Assembly (NCBI GenBank): GCA_014905825.1
Contig: JACGCN010000092.1
Span: 1 to 64,000, forward strand
Source of the DNA: Lyophyllum atratum
Taxonomy: Eukaryota > Basidiomycota > Agaricomycetes > Agaricales > Lyophyllaceae
DNA length: 64,000 nt
Reading direction: 5' to 3'
Position numbers and translations under genes: made by a program. Below are positions 11,739-24,548 of this stretch, piece by piece (the stretch's first letter is position 1; each line of letters begins with the position of its first letter). The notes beneath the pieces were generated by a model. The model had not been told where the DNA came from. It made no database searches and was given only the letters and a program-made list of their open reading frames with translations.

Positions 11739-12501
11739 CAAAAATTAGCTAAGCTTGCGAGCGTGACTGGTTCACGAGTCTAAACAAGAGCAAACATCGC
11801 GTCTCCATCCCTGGACACGTGTTCAATTCCATGTGTACAGCTTTCACTGCAAGTTACAGCAGGGACCACCAAAACAGCCCAGCTGGGCGCTCCAACGTTC
11901 AAGGCGCTCCATCATGATCCCATGCATCATGTATAACAGGAGGAGTAAAATTTTCTGACAGTGGCAACCTAAATGTTGCTGATTCGTGGACGGCTGTCCA
12001 ACCAGCTCGGCACTAGCATGGTCAGGACTATTAAAGTAATTAAGCTCGAGGGGCAGGTACCAGTAAGTAAGGAGTAGAAAGGAAATCTCATGTTCCCTTT
12101 GCCCATTGCTGGATCCCCTGACAAACATTCTTTCGAACCGATGGGAGAATTACAGGACTGATGTTCTTGCCGCGATGGTCATGAGGTTGGGAAATTGGGG
12201 ATGGGCGTGATGGTGATGGGTGCGACTTATGTAGATGATCAGACATCCTCAGCGCCGACCTCAATGGCTATTCTGAACCGATGCAAATGTCGTGTTGAAG
12301 TTGATATAAAGTTGGTTTCTGAGCGAGCGGTACCGGGTGCTTATACTTAGCTGGTTACTTGAATTGTAAGAAGGGCGTTTCCCAGGATAGCTTCCACGCG
12401 TCGCCAGGGGAAGTGAGAGATCGGGAGATGCCGAAGAAATTGATCTGCTAGAAGACATACACTGGCAAGCAGGCGAGGGAGGTTTAGCAAGACCTGCAGT
12501 C
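11739..12501. other. upstream region of the kinesin gene
   Basis: About 760 bp without a supported gene. It contains a GT-rich stretch near 12190-12230 (GATGGGCGTGATGGTGATGG). Presumed promoter and 5' UTR of the kinesin; no defined site recognised. Confidence 0.35.
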
Positions 12502-15500
12502 ATGGCCCCTTCGAGCTCGTCGTCTGCAACGACGACCTCGGTCCAAGTTGGTTCGTGAAAGGCGCCGTGAAATCTCTGGGCGGGTTACTGACCTACAATC
12601 TAGCTCTCCGCATTCGCCCACCCACCACACAGGACTCGACTTCCATCCCCGCTCGTTTCCAACGCTCAGTCATTCAGGCTACTTCGACAAATACGGTTTC
12701 CATCGAAGCCACTTCACTAAACCCATCGGGTTCTGGCGCAACGAATGCTGCTTCAACTTCTTCGAACTCTGCTGCTAAAAAACAGCTGTTTTCCTTTGAC
12801 CAGGTTCACCCACCGTCCGCAAACCAATATGACCTCTTCACATCCACCGCGAAACCCCTTGTGTCCCGCTTCGTTGAGGGTTTCAACTGCACTATCCTCG
12901 CATACGGTCAGACCAGCAGTGGAAAGACCTTCACCATGACGGGAATGGACCTTGACGCGGACCCAGCGGATCCTAACAACGCCATGGGAATCATCCCAAG
13001 AGCAGTCTCTAACATTTTTTCAAGCGCCAAACGACTCAAGGATGAACGTGGTGGCGCCTGGAACTACACCATCAAGGGCTCTTTCATAGAAATCTATAAC
13101 GAGGATCTTATCGACCTTCTCAGTTTGGACGACACCGTTGGTGGCAGACGTGAAGTCCAGATTAGAGAGGATAAAGATGGCCATATCATTTGGGGTGGTC
13201 TTCGGGAGGTCAATGTCAGAAACGCGGCTGAAGTCATGGGGTGAGTCTCATCACAAGTGTATTCATCGTTCTGTGAAGGCTGACTTCCGATTTTCCCCCT
13301 AAGTTTACTTCGAAAAGGCACATCCATCCGTCGCACCAACGAGACAGACATGAATGCGCAATCTTCCCGGTCACATGCAATCTTTTCGTTGACTCTGACG
13401 CAAAAGAAGCACACTGGATCAACGCCACCTCCGCGTTCGTCATCTCCTCTTCCTCCTGGCGGGCGTTCACCGTCGCGCCTAGCCCGTCCGGGCTCCATGT
13501 ACGCGTCCCCTGCATCCGCTTCCGCAACTCGTGTAGGCTCACCTACCTTTGGTCGCCCTTCTACCCCAAGCTTTGCAGTAGCCATGGGTCGGGGTGGCTT
13601 ACGACCCGCAAGTGCCCTTGGTCATGCGGGCGAGCGTCCAAGTAATGGAGCGGCCGATGAGGAAGGCGGCGAATGGGTCACCATCACTTCGAAATTTCAC
13701 TTCGTTGACTTGGCAGGATCCGAGCGAGTAAGCGATTAGTTCAGAAGATCTGCGAGAATTCCGTTGACATTTATTTTCAAAAGCTGAAGCGCACAGCTGC
13801 TGCGGGCGAACGCATCAAAGAGGGGATCTCTATCAACGGCGGTCTTCTCGCCCTGGGAAACGTCATCTCCGCACTTGGCGATCCCTCGCGCGCCAGATCG
13901 AACACGGCAACACACGTTCCTTATCGTGACTCTAAACTCACTCGCCTGTTGCAAGACTCCCTAGGTGGCAACGCACACACACTCATGATCGCCTGTGTGA
14001 GTCCCGCAGAATGGAACGCCAATGAAACTATAAATACCCTCAAGTATGCCAATCGCGCTCGGAACATCAAGAACCGTGCCGTTCTCAATGAGAAGGAAGA
14101 CGGCTGGGACGACGTGGAATGGCTGCAAGGAACTATTACCCGGTTAAGGAAGGAACTGAAGGTTATCAAGGATGGAGGTGTGGTTGTGGTGAATGATGCG
14201 CCTCAGGAAGTTGTGGAGGGTGCGAGTAAGAAGGTCCTGGCGCAAATGACGGAGTTGCAAAACAACTACGAGGACCTGCGGGGCAAGTTTGTTGAGCGTA
14301 CGGAAGAGCTGACACGCTTGCGGAGGGAGCTCGGTGAGAAGCAAAGAGGAAGCTCCGCTGGAGCCATCGGGGGAACAGCAAGGTACGAAGAGATCGTTGG
14401 GCCAGTTATTGAGGAGTATGAGAAGACGATTGGAGCGATGGAGGCAGAGCTCAACCTGAACAAGGCGGCTTTGAGGCATACCAACGAGTTGGTCGAGGAG
14501 AAGGAGGAGGAGTTGGCTGTCATCACGGAACGCCATGCCGTAACCGAACTCTACGTGGAGGAGCTTCGTGGCCGAGTCGCTAAGCTGACTGAAAGAGAAT
14601 CTTCAACCGAGGTAAGCAGAGCCGTTTAGCTCAGTCTTCTACTACGGGATTCTCACTTGGAGCAGGCCTATGTCCGGGATCTGGAGGAAAAGATCAAGTC
14701 GTACGACGAGACGTCAGTCACCTCAAGCGAATCCATGACAGATCTTAAACGCGAAGTCATTCGGTTCAAGGACGCCGAATCATCCTCCGTAAAATACATA
14801 GCAGAACTTGAGGCTCGTTTGGGACGTTCGGATGAATCAGTTCTCAGTCTTCAGCAGACGGTCGAGAAACTGGAGAACGAATGTGAGCGACGCCAAGATG
14901 AGGTCAAAACGTTACAGTCCCGCTTGGAAACGCTCCGCTTGGACGGAGAAAACTGGCGAAGTGATCTGGAGGAACGTGAGAGGCGGGTGAAGGAGCTAGA
15001 GTCAAAGATGGTCGAATGGGAAACCCGAAAGAAGGATGCGAGCGACGCAAGACTCCGATTGGGTGGCGTGGTTGGCGAGGTTGCCTCCGCCAGGAGGAGC
15101 TTGGAGATCGATATGGCGAATACTCTCCGGAGCACGCCGGAAGAAACGCCCTCCTCCAGCCCCATGGCTGAAACCCCCGCAGAGCGCCTACCTCTGTCGA
15201 TCAATGGAGAACTATCAGCCACCCAGGATTCCGCCCTAGAAAATCAGCTCATCGCCCTTCAGCAAACACATACTGCAACTTTGGCCGACCTGTCGTCCGT
15301 CACTGCGAAATATCGCGATGCCTTGCGAGAAATTTCTGATTTGGCAGCCCAGATACAAGAGGCGAAGCTCAGTAATCCAGGGCCGTCTAGGCCTGAGTCC
15401 CCAGATAAACCTAGCGAAATTGCTCCAACTAGGCGAAGGATGACTGGTGCAAGGATTCGGGATGCGAGCGATCCTCAACTCAACTCCTCTGGCAGACGGC

Positions 15501-18500
15501 TTTTTTTCAGGCAAGCGGCCTCGGCCGAATCGCTTCACGCGAGGTAGGGAAGCATCGTTGTATCTCCTGTCAATTTAACTGACAGAGGATATTTCAAGGT
15601 CGCTTTCACAATCGCAATCGCTATCGCAGGAGCTCTCCTCGGTGCACTCACGCAAAACATCCTTCTCAAGTCACGGGACGAGTAGCTCTCATTCTCCCTC
15701 CAGCTCCCATTCGCACGCCACTTCAGGCTATCTTTCTGGTGTTCGGCCAAATCTCTCGATATCGCTCCCTAGCCCATCTCCCGTCAATGGCAATGAACGT
15801 TCAGTCGGAAGCCTTGAAAAAGAGATTATGCGCCTCCAAGAGGTCCTGAAGGATCGAGAGGCAGAAATCACTCTTCTGGAGGAGTCGCTGAAAGAAAGTC
15901 GAGAGGAAAAGGTACTTGCATCGCCCCCAGTTGCGAATCTTGTCGATGAAGCACCTCCCACCGTGAATGGGAAGAGCAACGATATCGGGGCTTCATTATC
16001 GCCCAAGACGCAAAATCAATTCGACCATATCCGCAAGACGATGGAAAACGGGAATGGCCATCCCTATGACACCGGGTCGGAAATGAATAGCTCTTCGGTA
16101 TTTTCTGAAACGGATGAGTCCTTAGAAAGGTTGAACGAATTGATGCTGTATGTGATAAATGAGACCCAGATCATCTTAGCCTTGCCTAATTACTTTTGCA
16201 GGTCAATGGCGCAGAAGGAGTCACACCATCGTGAAGTCGTGGACGGCCTCAATGCACAACTCACCCAAGTTCAGCGACAACTCGATGACCTTACCACACT
16301 TTCTCGTGACCAGGTAAGGAATATTCTACTCATAGCCTGTTCTTTTCCTAAGAAATGCTCTAGGCTATCAATATGTCCACAGAGATCGAGGGATTGAGGG
16401 GAAAGCACGATGAGGACCTTGCAAAGCTGGAGGAAGTCCAGAATCGAGAGATTGCTCTCATCCAATCTCTCAAGGACGCTGAAGCTGCTCATGCGACCGA
16501 AGTGGAGGAGCTGCGGAGTCAACACCAGGCTGCCTTGGACGTCAGAGGCGCAGAAATCGATGAGCTGATCACTCGCCTAAAGGAGGAGCACGATACATCC
16601 CTTTCAAATCTCCGGGGTGAACTCGCCGAAGCTTCGACAGGGCTCGAGAAATCTCACAAGGATCACAAAGAACTATTTGGCACGCTGAAGGCGGAGCATG
16701 AGGAAGAGCTGCGCCGTCGACTTCAGGAGGTCAATGATGTCCTAACCCTCACCCGAGACGAACACAAGAAGGGTCTGAGCAAACTCCAGGCCGAGCATGC
16801 CGAGCTTCTCAAACAGAAGGAGGCCGAGGCAAATGCTGTTCTCCAGCGCACTGAAGAGGAGTACTACAATGCTCTTACGAAACTTCGGGGCGACCATGGG
16901 GAGACTTTGAAGAAGCAAACAGCAGAAATGAATGCAGCCTTGGAGAGATTACGCGAGGAGCACACCGGGGAATTGCGAATGGCGGAGATCGCGCGAGAGG
17001 GATCGCTTACCGAAACCCAATCGTCCCAAATGGTTGCTCTGCAGGAACTTCAGGATGCACACGCTGCCGCCATCACCCGCAAGGAGGCTTCCTTCTCAGA
17101 GGAGATGGAAGCTCTTAAGGGCGACCACGCACGTACGTTGACGGTGAAGGCGGACGATTTTGCCCTCCAAGCGGATCGTCTTCGTTTGGAGTATGAAACT
17201 ACCCTTGCGAAGTTGAAGGAGGAACGCAGGGTGGAGGTTGACCGCCTCAGCACAGCTCTTGTGGAAGCCAAAGATGAGAGTACCTCGCTCTCTACCAAGG
17301 CTCAGAGGGACTTGGATGAAGCCGTTCGGGTCGTCAAAGAGCAGCAAGCATCGGTTCTTCGAGAGTTCGAAAAATCGCATGAAGAAGAGATGGAAGCGTT
17401 ACAAAAGGCGCATAAGATTGCATTGCAAAAAGCCCTCCAGGAATCCGGAGAGCAACATGCAGCCCTCCTCCGTTCGCACACCGAAGAGGCCGCCAACTTG
17501 ACGACTCAGCACCAACAAGAGGTCACCGACATCAATGCGACGATTATCGCCCTTCAGGAAGAGCATCGACTGAACATCGAGTCCGTTCGAGAGCAAAATG
17601 AACGTCTGCTCGATGAAGAAAAAGGCCGCCTTGCTCAAACCCTTGCCGCTCTCGAAGAGGGCCATCGTCAGTCTCTGGAAACTCTTCGGTCGCAGAATCA
17701 ACTTCTCATCGAAGAGAAGGGCCGTCTCTCCGCCACTCTTGCCGCTGCCGAGGACGACCACCGTGAAAGCCTTCAAACATCCAGATCAGAGGCGCAACTT
17801 CTTGGGGAAGAGAAGGAACGCCTGGGTGTCTCTCTCACTGATTTAATGAAGCAGCACGCTCGAGAGGTCGAGACTCTTCGCGCTGAGCATGATCTTGTCC
17901 TGCAGGAATTAGATTCGCACAAGGTTGCAGCCGACGAATTCACCCTTGTTCGTGAACAAGCTAGGCAACTGCATGAACAGGAGTTGGAGCAAAAGACGGG
18001 TGCATTCCGGGACATGGAGAATCAGCTTGCAAGTGTCGTTGGCGAACGGGACGATCTGGAGGCTGAGGTTGCGAAACTACGAGCGGAGCTCGACAAGACT
18101 CGTGGAGAGCAATCGAAACTTATCCAGGAAGCCTCGAAACGTGAATCCCTCGTGGGCGAACTCGAGCGGCATCGTTCAGTTCTCGCAGATATGCAAGAGA
18201 ACCTGCAGAAAGTCAAGGATGAGAAGGACATCATGCAAACTGAGAAGGGCCGGGCCGAGAGCTTGGTTCGTGATCTACAGGCTCAAATAGCTCGCAGTGC
18301 TTCTCCACCAAATATGCGACCTGTTCCTGACCGAAATCTATCATACACTCGTGCAACTGGCCTTCCGGCGATCAAGCTACCACCCCCAACACCACCTCCC
18401 TCAGTCCCTCCTCCACCTGCACCCACACCACGCACCCCCGCGACGGCTAACGGAGATGCATCATTCAGTACACCATCACAAGGCTCCTCTACCATCACCA

Positions 18501-19054
18501 CCATCTCGTCGAGAGAATCGCAGCCGGAGTCACCGTCAACATCTATCGCGCCAAATAGCCCTGTATCTGCCGACCCCAAGATCTTTGTGAAGATTGAACA
18601 ACAAGCCAAGCTAATCGACGAGCAAGAGGCGATGATCAAGACGCTCAATAAGCAACTGTCGCACTGCGAGACCGATCTTCAGACTCATATGGACCTTGTA
18701 ACCACGCTGGAGACTTCGCTAGGCGATTCAGAGAAAAACCGTAAGCCTTTTTGTAGGTTCTTATAGAGATCTCGCTAACTTTGGAGCCTTCTTATAGTCC
18801 GCAAAGCACGCATGCATGCAACGGAGCTCGCACGTGAGCGGGATACGCTTAACACGAAGCTCGAGGCTCTACGGAACGAGCTAACGGACGCCAAGCGTGA
18901 AGTCGTAACAGTCAGAAGATCAATTGTCGAGGAAAAACAATCTCTCGAGCAGAGACTCGATGAGGAGCGAAAAGCGAAGGAACGCGCACGACAACAACTT
19001 GATACTCGGATGGATGAGCTGCAGAAACGCAAATCGAAATTCGCGTGCCTGTGA
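12502..19054 (+). CDS. kinesin-4 family motor (KIF4/KIF21-like), very long
   Basis: Microtubule plus-end motor, expected to act on spindle midzone or microtubule length. Exon 1 (12502-12550) joins exon 2 at 12604 to give VQVALRIRPP, the first motor strand. The P-loop is [15 protein letters not shown]. Switch I is [14 protein letters not shown] and switch II is DLAGSER, with [24 protein letters not shown] and [13 protein letters not shown] after it; the last group is closest to KIF4/KIF21. A Ser/Pro/Gly-rich insert of about 80 residues (13407-13670) separates switch I from switch II. The rest is a long heptad coiled coil (16365-18300 has no intron), a Pro-rich segment and a final coiled coil ending at 19054. 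About eight introns, about 2,000 residues in total, clearly longer than animal KIF4. The family is sure, the subfamily less so. Confidence 0.9.
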
Positions 19055-19561
19055 TCGAGTCCTCTTCCTCCTTAGATTGATCGCCCTACCCCTTTCGCAT
19101 TCTGTTCACTCTTTCCGGCTCCTGTTTATGGAAGCCGCTGGATCTACTCCCTCATACGGTCCCTCACGACTATTATGTTTCCTCGGTTCGTTGCACCAGG
19201 TCCACTCATTCCCTGACTTATTATTCTTGTTGTCCATTAATGGACGATGTTTATACTGTGATACCCACATTTTATCTCCATGTTATGATTCGACCTATAC
19301 CTCTGTCTCCCCTATATGTTTTGCTGAGTACCTACGCTACGTCCGATTTATGCTACATACATCAATGGATCTCCTGGATTTGTGGAAAAACTCCGGCAGG
19401 CGTCGGCGTGGGGTGGCGCTTGGCAGAGCGTTGTGGAAATAACTTGTACCAGGACCCTATCAAGGTCAAATTGATCATGATGTAATTCTATTAATTGTTC
19501 GGATTCCAGGGTGAATACGTACTAACCACGACTGCGCTCCCAGTCTGCTACGGCCGTCATC
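19055..19561. other. 3' region of kinesin and promoter of the dehydrogenase
   Basis: Intergenic 507 bp with no supported gene; frames such as 19240-19485 are unconvincing and pyrimidine-rich. Confidence 0.4.
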
Positions 19562-21087
19562 ATGGCCTCTCTGTTCGCTGCCGCACGAGTTGCAACTCGT
19601 GCTCCAAGACTTCTACAGATCCGACTTTCTAGCACCTCTGCACCAAAGACCTTACCATCATTCTCTCTACAAGGAAAGGCGAGTCTGCACAGAGGGCCCG
19701 ATTGCGGGAACTACTTACAGAACGTATGTAGGTCTGCTTGGTGACTGGTGGAGCGAGGGGCTTGGGCTTAGAATTTTGTCGTGCATTCGTCAATTCGTAA
19801 GGTTTCCCCTGTTAGCTCCAGGAAGATAATATCCTAAAACCCGTCCCAAGTGGGTGCACGTCGCTAGCAGTTATAGACCTGAAAGCTTCTGAAGCTAAAG
19901 TGGCGGCAGAGGAACTATTAGCTTATTCAATTGGTACGTTTATTTCCTACGTCCTGCACTTTATACCCCGCTGATAGCTGGTCTAGCCAACGGCCATGGC
20001 AAGGCGGAAGAAGTCAACTTTATCGGTGTGGAGTGTGATGTATCCTCGGAGCTCTCGGTCCAAAAAGCCTATGCACACGTCATGGACACCTTCGGGAAAG
20101 TCGACTCAGTCGTTGCGTCAGCCGGTACGTCGTGCAAGATATGTCGCCCGGACGCAGCTTGACGCAAGCGTTGACATAGGAATCGTGGAGAATTACACGG
20201 CCTTCGAGTAAGTGTATAGCGTTTTATCCAGGTTCTCTTACGAACTCGACCTAGTTATCCCTCTGATCGCATAAAGCGCCTCTATGATATCAACGTTCAT
20301 GGGGCATTTTACACAGCGCGTGAAGCAGCTCGTAACATGATACCCAAAGGGGGAGGCTCAATCATCCTGGTGTCCAGCATGAGTGCCAATGTCCGTACTC
20401 CCTTTTCTTCGCGCGCACCCCTCTTATATGCATTTGCAGATTATCAATATACCCCAGGTTAGATGATTGTCGTCGCTCGACATCCTGCTGCACGAACTAA
20501 CGTCATTTCATCAAGCCTCAAACCCCATATAATGCCTCGAAGGCCGGTAAGTGTGACAGAAAATCATTTGTGTCCTTGGCTTGAAATACGACTTCCAGCT
20601 GTGAAACATATGGCTGCTAGTCTTGCTGTCGAGTGGGCCAAGACCGGAGTTCGAGTGAACTCCTTGAGGTACGCAAAATGACTCTTATGATGGCCCAGCC
20701 TTACTTTATTCTTGTCGCTACTAGCCCGGGCTACATGTTGACCAAACTCACAAGGACTATTCTCGAGAATGATCCAGACCTCAAGGTAGCGACGATTCAT
20801 AGTTAAGAAACAGGGGTACTGAGCAACATATTTTTCCAGAAAACATGGGAGAGTTTGACTCCCATGGGAAGGGTAAGTTTTACTCTCTATAAAAGCGTTG
20901 TTCAGATGTTGACTTGTGACGGCAGATGGGTGAACCAGAAGATTTGGCTGTTGGTTTACTTCTGCTCCTGTTGTACCATTTATACTGACCGTTTGCCTAG
21001 GGTGCTATCGTGTATATGGCCAGTGATGCGTCGAAATTCATGACGGGATCAGAGATTCGTGTAGATGGTGGATATTGTATAATCTAA
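19562..21087 (+). CDS. short-chain dehydrogenase/reductase with mitochondrial-like leader
   Basis: NAD(P)-dependent oxidoreductase of the classical SDR family, resembling fungal sorbose/mannitol/xylulose reductases; the substrate is not determined. The start MASLFAAARVATRAPRLLQIRLSS is rich in Arg, Ser and Ala without acids, like a mitochondrial presequence. The Rossmann motif is VTGGARGLG; VVASAG, the catalytic VSSMS serine and YNASK (Tyr-Lys) follow, then SPGYMLT and a C-terminus MTGSEIRVDGGYCII. About eleven exons; the frame closes perfectly only if intron 1 (19679-19731) is a GC-AG intron (AAG|gcgagt), joining GK to VCLVTGG. Another intron ends CCCAAG before GCTSLAVIDL. Length about 320 residues. 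Confidence 0.86.
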
Positions 21088-21151
21088 GGGTGTTGTAGTA
21101 CAATTATGGATGTCATCGGTTTCAGTATAAGCTTTGGACGTGACATCGACC

Positions 21152-22341
21152 ATGTCCTCTGATGTCGTTCAAGCAGGCCCGAGTACGCCAAAGACCTTTG
21201 ACTTCACCAAGCGCAAGAAGTGGGCCGACCTCTTGCTCACTGAACTCGCAGACGGCGTCAACCTCATCTTCTCTGCGTCGCGCACCGTTCTTTATTGTGC
21301 TCCCGCCCTCACTGAACTCGCCGGCTGGAAAGATACCGACCTTTTCGACCATGACTTTCTAGACTTTGTAGCAACCAGTACGATTCCTCCGTCTAACTTC
21401 TCCTAGTATCTGAAACAACCACCACCACCCAGCCGATGACCAGGCTGAGTTTCAGGCCAGTGTCGAGGAATCCATTCAGCAGAACTCTGAGCTGCACTGT
21501 TTTGTGCGCCTAAAGTGCAGCGGGGATCTGCCATCCTCTGCTGAGTCGCCAAAGGATATGCTGTTCGAGATCAGGGGAGAGGCACACTCGTCGAATGCAG
21601 ACGGCGTGTTCTTCTTCGTCACAGCCAAAGCATATCCTAGTCGAAACACGGAGATGCGAGTACTACAAATGCCTCTACTACCCTTGGATTGCTCTGACAT
21701 GTAGTTTGCGCAGGCACAACACCTATTTGAACCTCAAGACGGAGAACGAACAACTGCAGCGCACACGACTGGAAATTAGCAACCGCTTGCCCAAAAAGTC
21801 TCTGCCTCCACCAACAATTGCGCCTAGCCAAATATACGCGACCTCCCCCATCCACGGATCGTCTCCGGTGGGGGCTCTATTGGGTATTGATACTCCAGGC
21901 TCTATGGTTGGCGGCCTCAGCGGGTTCGACGCTCTCGTTGGGTCTCCTTCCGACGGCACTCTATACGATGGGACGAATTATCCGCCTTCTGTCCAGGTAC
22001 CCAATGCTGAAGAGGATGAGGAGGGTTCGAAGAGGAAAAAGGTATGTCGAGAGCGCCTCCTACCTATCACCCTGGACTGATCTCGAAATACTTTCCAAGC
22101 TCAAGAAAACGACTTTGGGAGAACAGTATGTGTGTATTACGTGTGGCCGAACTGACTCTCCCGAGTGGCGCAAGGTTCGTGATAGACCCATGGTTAGTCT
22201 CTCATATATATGATTGGCTCTTTATAGGGTCCGCTTGGCCCCAAGACCTTGTGCAATGCCTGTGGCCTCCGTTGGGCGAAGCAAACACGCGGGGGAGGGA
22301 AAGTCGAAGATTCTAGTGGTGATGGCATTTATGATGCGTAA
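21152..22341 (+). CDS. wc-2: WC-2-type blue-light regulator (PAS plus GATA zinc finger)
   Basis: Partner of the WC-1 photoreceptor; together they act in the nucleus as a light-dependent transcription factor controlling photomorphogenesis. The N-terminal half is a PAS domain ([33 protein letters not shown], then [25 protein letters not shown]). The GATA finger near the end is [20 protein letters not shown] then [12 protein letters not shown], spacing C-x2-C-x18-C-x2-C, the WC-2 type. An intron splits the finger after EWRK, and another follows KRKK. ATG 21152 is the first in frame; a TTG further up is ignored. The protein ends SGDGIYDA. It lies 266 bp before ARPC1 on the same strand. Confidence 0.92.
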
Positions 22342-22607
22342 AAACGTTTTGGACCATTTTGCTTGGATATATTTCTTTCGAAGATTTCTTTGTTATACGT
22401 ATCGATGTTGGATTGTATCATGTATACCTTCGTACTGCTACTGTATGTACTATTTAAGTAATTGGGATGAAGACGGAAGTGTTGGTAAACCAAGCGCGCG
22501 GAGTAATAACGGCCACAATTTACAAACAACATCGTTCAAATCTACCACCACCACCATTGATCCGCAGTAGTGGACTGCTCGTCCTACTGTAAATACCCCT
22601 CTACACC

Positions 22608-24036
22608 ATGGCTCAAGAAGTTCATACATTGGGCAAAACCCCGGTGACGTCTCATGCCTTCAGCGCAGACCGTAGCCGTCAGTTACAATGCCGCATCTCC
22701 TTAGCCCCACACCTGATATCTATACCCTACAGGGCTTGCTGCCAGTCTGAACTCCAATGACGTTCAACTCTATTCTCGCCAAGGTCAAGAATGGGTTCCA
22801 ACTGAGACCCTCTCAGAGGTGCGTGAACCGCGCGATTTCCGTTTTGGACGTGTCTTGACGTCGACCTCACCTAGCACGATAAACTAATCACATCGATCGA
22901 CTGGGCTCCGCAATCAAACCGCATCGTGACCGCATCCCAGGACAGGAATGCTTACGTCTGGCAAGAGACGCAGGACCCGGAGACAGGCAAACTCGTGTGG
23001 AAGCCGACGCTGGTGCTGCTGAGGATCAACAGGGCCGCCACCCATGTTAGGTGGAGTCCCAAGGAGGACAAGTTCGCTGTAGCAAGTGGTGCACGGTACG
23101 TTTGGTTTAGACTGATAGCTGTATGATATTCATTGGTGCGCAGCGCGATCGCTATCTGCTCCTTCGATGAGGAGAACAACTGGTGGGTGTCGAAGCTACT
23201 CAAGAAGCCAATCAGATCTACCGTCCTTTCTGTGGACTGGCATCCCAACAACGTTCTGTTAGCTGCTGGGAGTGCTGATATGAAAGCTCGCGTGTTCTCG
23301 GCTTATATCAAAGAGGTCGACGAAAGGTACGTTGTCTAGATCGCGGCCATACATTGGATCTAACCCTCTTGCAGACCTGCCGCAACTGTCTGGGGTTCTA
23401 AGCTGCCATTCAACACCATCTGCGGAGAATATACTAGCCCGGCTGGCGGATGGGTTCATACCGTCGGATTCTCGCCATCTGGTGACATTCTTGCTTTTGC
23501 CAGTGAGTAAAGAGTGGATGTTTCCAATCTGTCCAACTAACACATGTGCAGGCCACGACAGTTCCGTCAATATTGTCTACCCCAATGGCCCGGTGTTCAA
23601 CATCAGGATCTCATCCTTGCCCTTCGTGACTCTCACGTGGACGGCGGAAGATTCTCTTGTTGCGGCTGGTCATGACTGCCAGCCGGTCGTTTTCTCTGGA
23701 TCGGAGGCTGGATGGCAGAGTGTCGGGAGTTTGGACGACACGACTGGACCAAAAGCAGTAGAAGGAACTCGGGCAGGGTATGGAGGCAGTTCGAGCGTTG
23801 GTCGTCTGAAGACTGGTGCTTTCGCCACTTTCCGCGACGCCGATACCCGGGGACAGTCGAGCGGGGGCTCGGGCTCACCGACTACCGACACTAAGCTCCT
23901 GACTACACATCAGAATACCATTACGAGTATCCGGCCTTACCAGGGTCATCCTGGCCAGGTTTCGAGGGTCAGCACGACCGGCGTTGATGGGAAATTGGTT
24001 ATTTGGGACGTCAATGCTGTGGCGGGTAGCAGGTAG
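22608..24036 (+). CDS. ARC40: Arp2/3 complex subunit 1 (ARPC1, p41)
   Basis: WD-repeat subunit of the Arp2/3 actin nucleator, needed for branched actin at endocytic patches. The start [19 protein letters not shown] is the typical ARPC1 N-terminus. WD-type blocks follow: [74 protein letters not shown], and [16 protein letters not shown]. The last repeat ends [15 protein letters not shown]. Between blades 5-6 and the last one is a Gly/Ser-rich loop (about 23750-23880), the position of the exposed activating insert in this family. At least six introns. It converges on DAD3 with only 43 bp between stop codons. Confidence 0.94.
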
Positions 24037-24079
24037 AGGATAATAGATGATAATACAGATGCACCGAAAAATTGTACAA

Positions 24080-24515
24080 TTAGTGCCGTACTGTCCTGTC
24101 GTTTGAGTTGTCGTCGTATCCCGAAGACTCTGCCACTGGCTGCTCATTGATGACGCCCCATACGGATGCTTTGAACTACGACCCACACGTTATCAGATGG
24201 ACGATCACGACATGACCAACGGAAGAGGCATACCAAGGTTAACACGAGCCCCATTTTCTTTTCCAGCACCCTCAGACGCGCCAAAAACATCTGGTCTGGC
24301 TCCTCGCTGATTAAACGCGTCTTTTGTGTTACCTTTGCGTCCAACAATGTCAATCACGCGTCGTACCAGGTTGCATTGTCGTCACGTACCAGTTTGACAT
24401 GTTGCGCGAGCTTTGCGTACTCCCAGAGCACCTCGGCTTCAATAGTGGACAGACTGGCATGCGATTCGTATGGGTTCACGTGGAAAATGTCGTTCGGGGG
24501 TATGGGACTGGTCAT
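24080..24515 (-). CDS. DAD3: DASH complex subunit Dad3
   Basis: Small subunit of the fungal DASH/Dam1 ring, which couples kinetochores to spindle microtubules. Three exons: 24390-24515, 24234-24332 and 24080-24175, separated by 57- and 58-bp introns. The spliced protein of about 106 residues begins MTSPIPPNDIFHVNPYE and contains the family hallmark LSTIEAEVLWEYAKL. LISEEPDQMFLARLRVLEKK, MGLVLTLFKASVWGVI and a polar tail ending DRTVRH follow. An upstream in-frame ATG at 24548 would add 11 residues; I prefer 24515 because the homologous part begins nearby. Without splicing the gene would be missed because each exon is under 130 bp. Confidence 0.9.
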
Positions 24516-24548
24516 GGTTGCCAGTAAAGGCGCATCATGTACGTGCAT

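Noticed and set aside
13094..13585. 163-residue antisense frame inside the kinesin
   Set aside because: Mirror of the motor domain's codon bias; no motif of its own and it crosses an intron.
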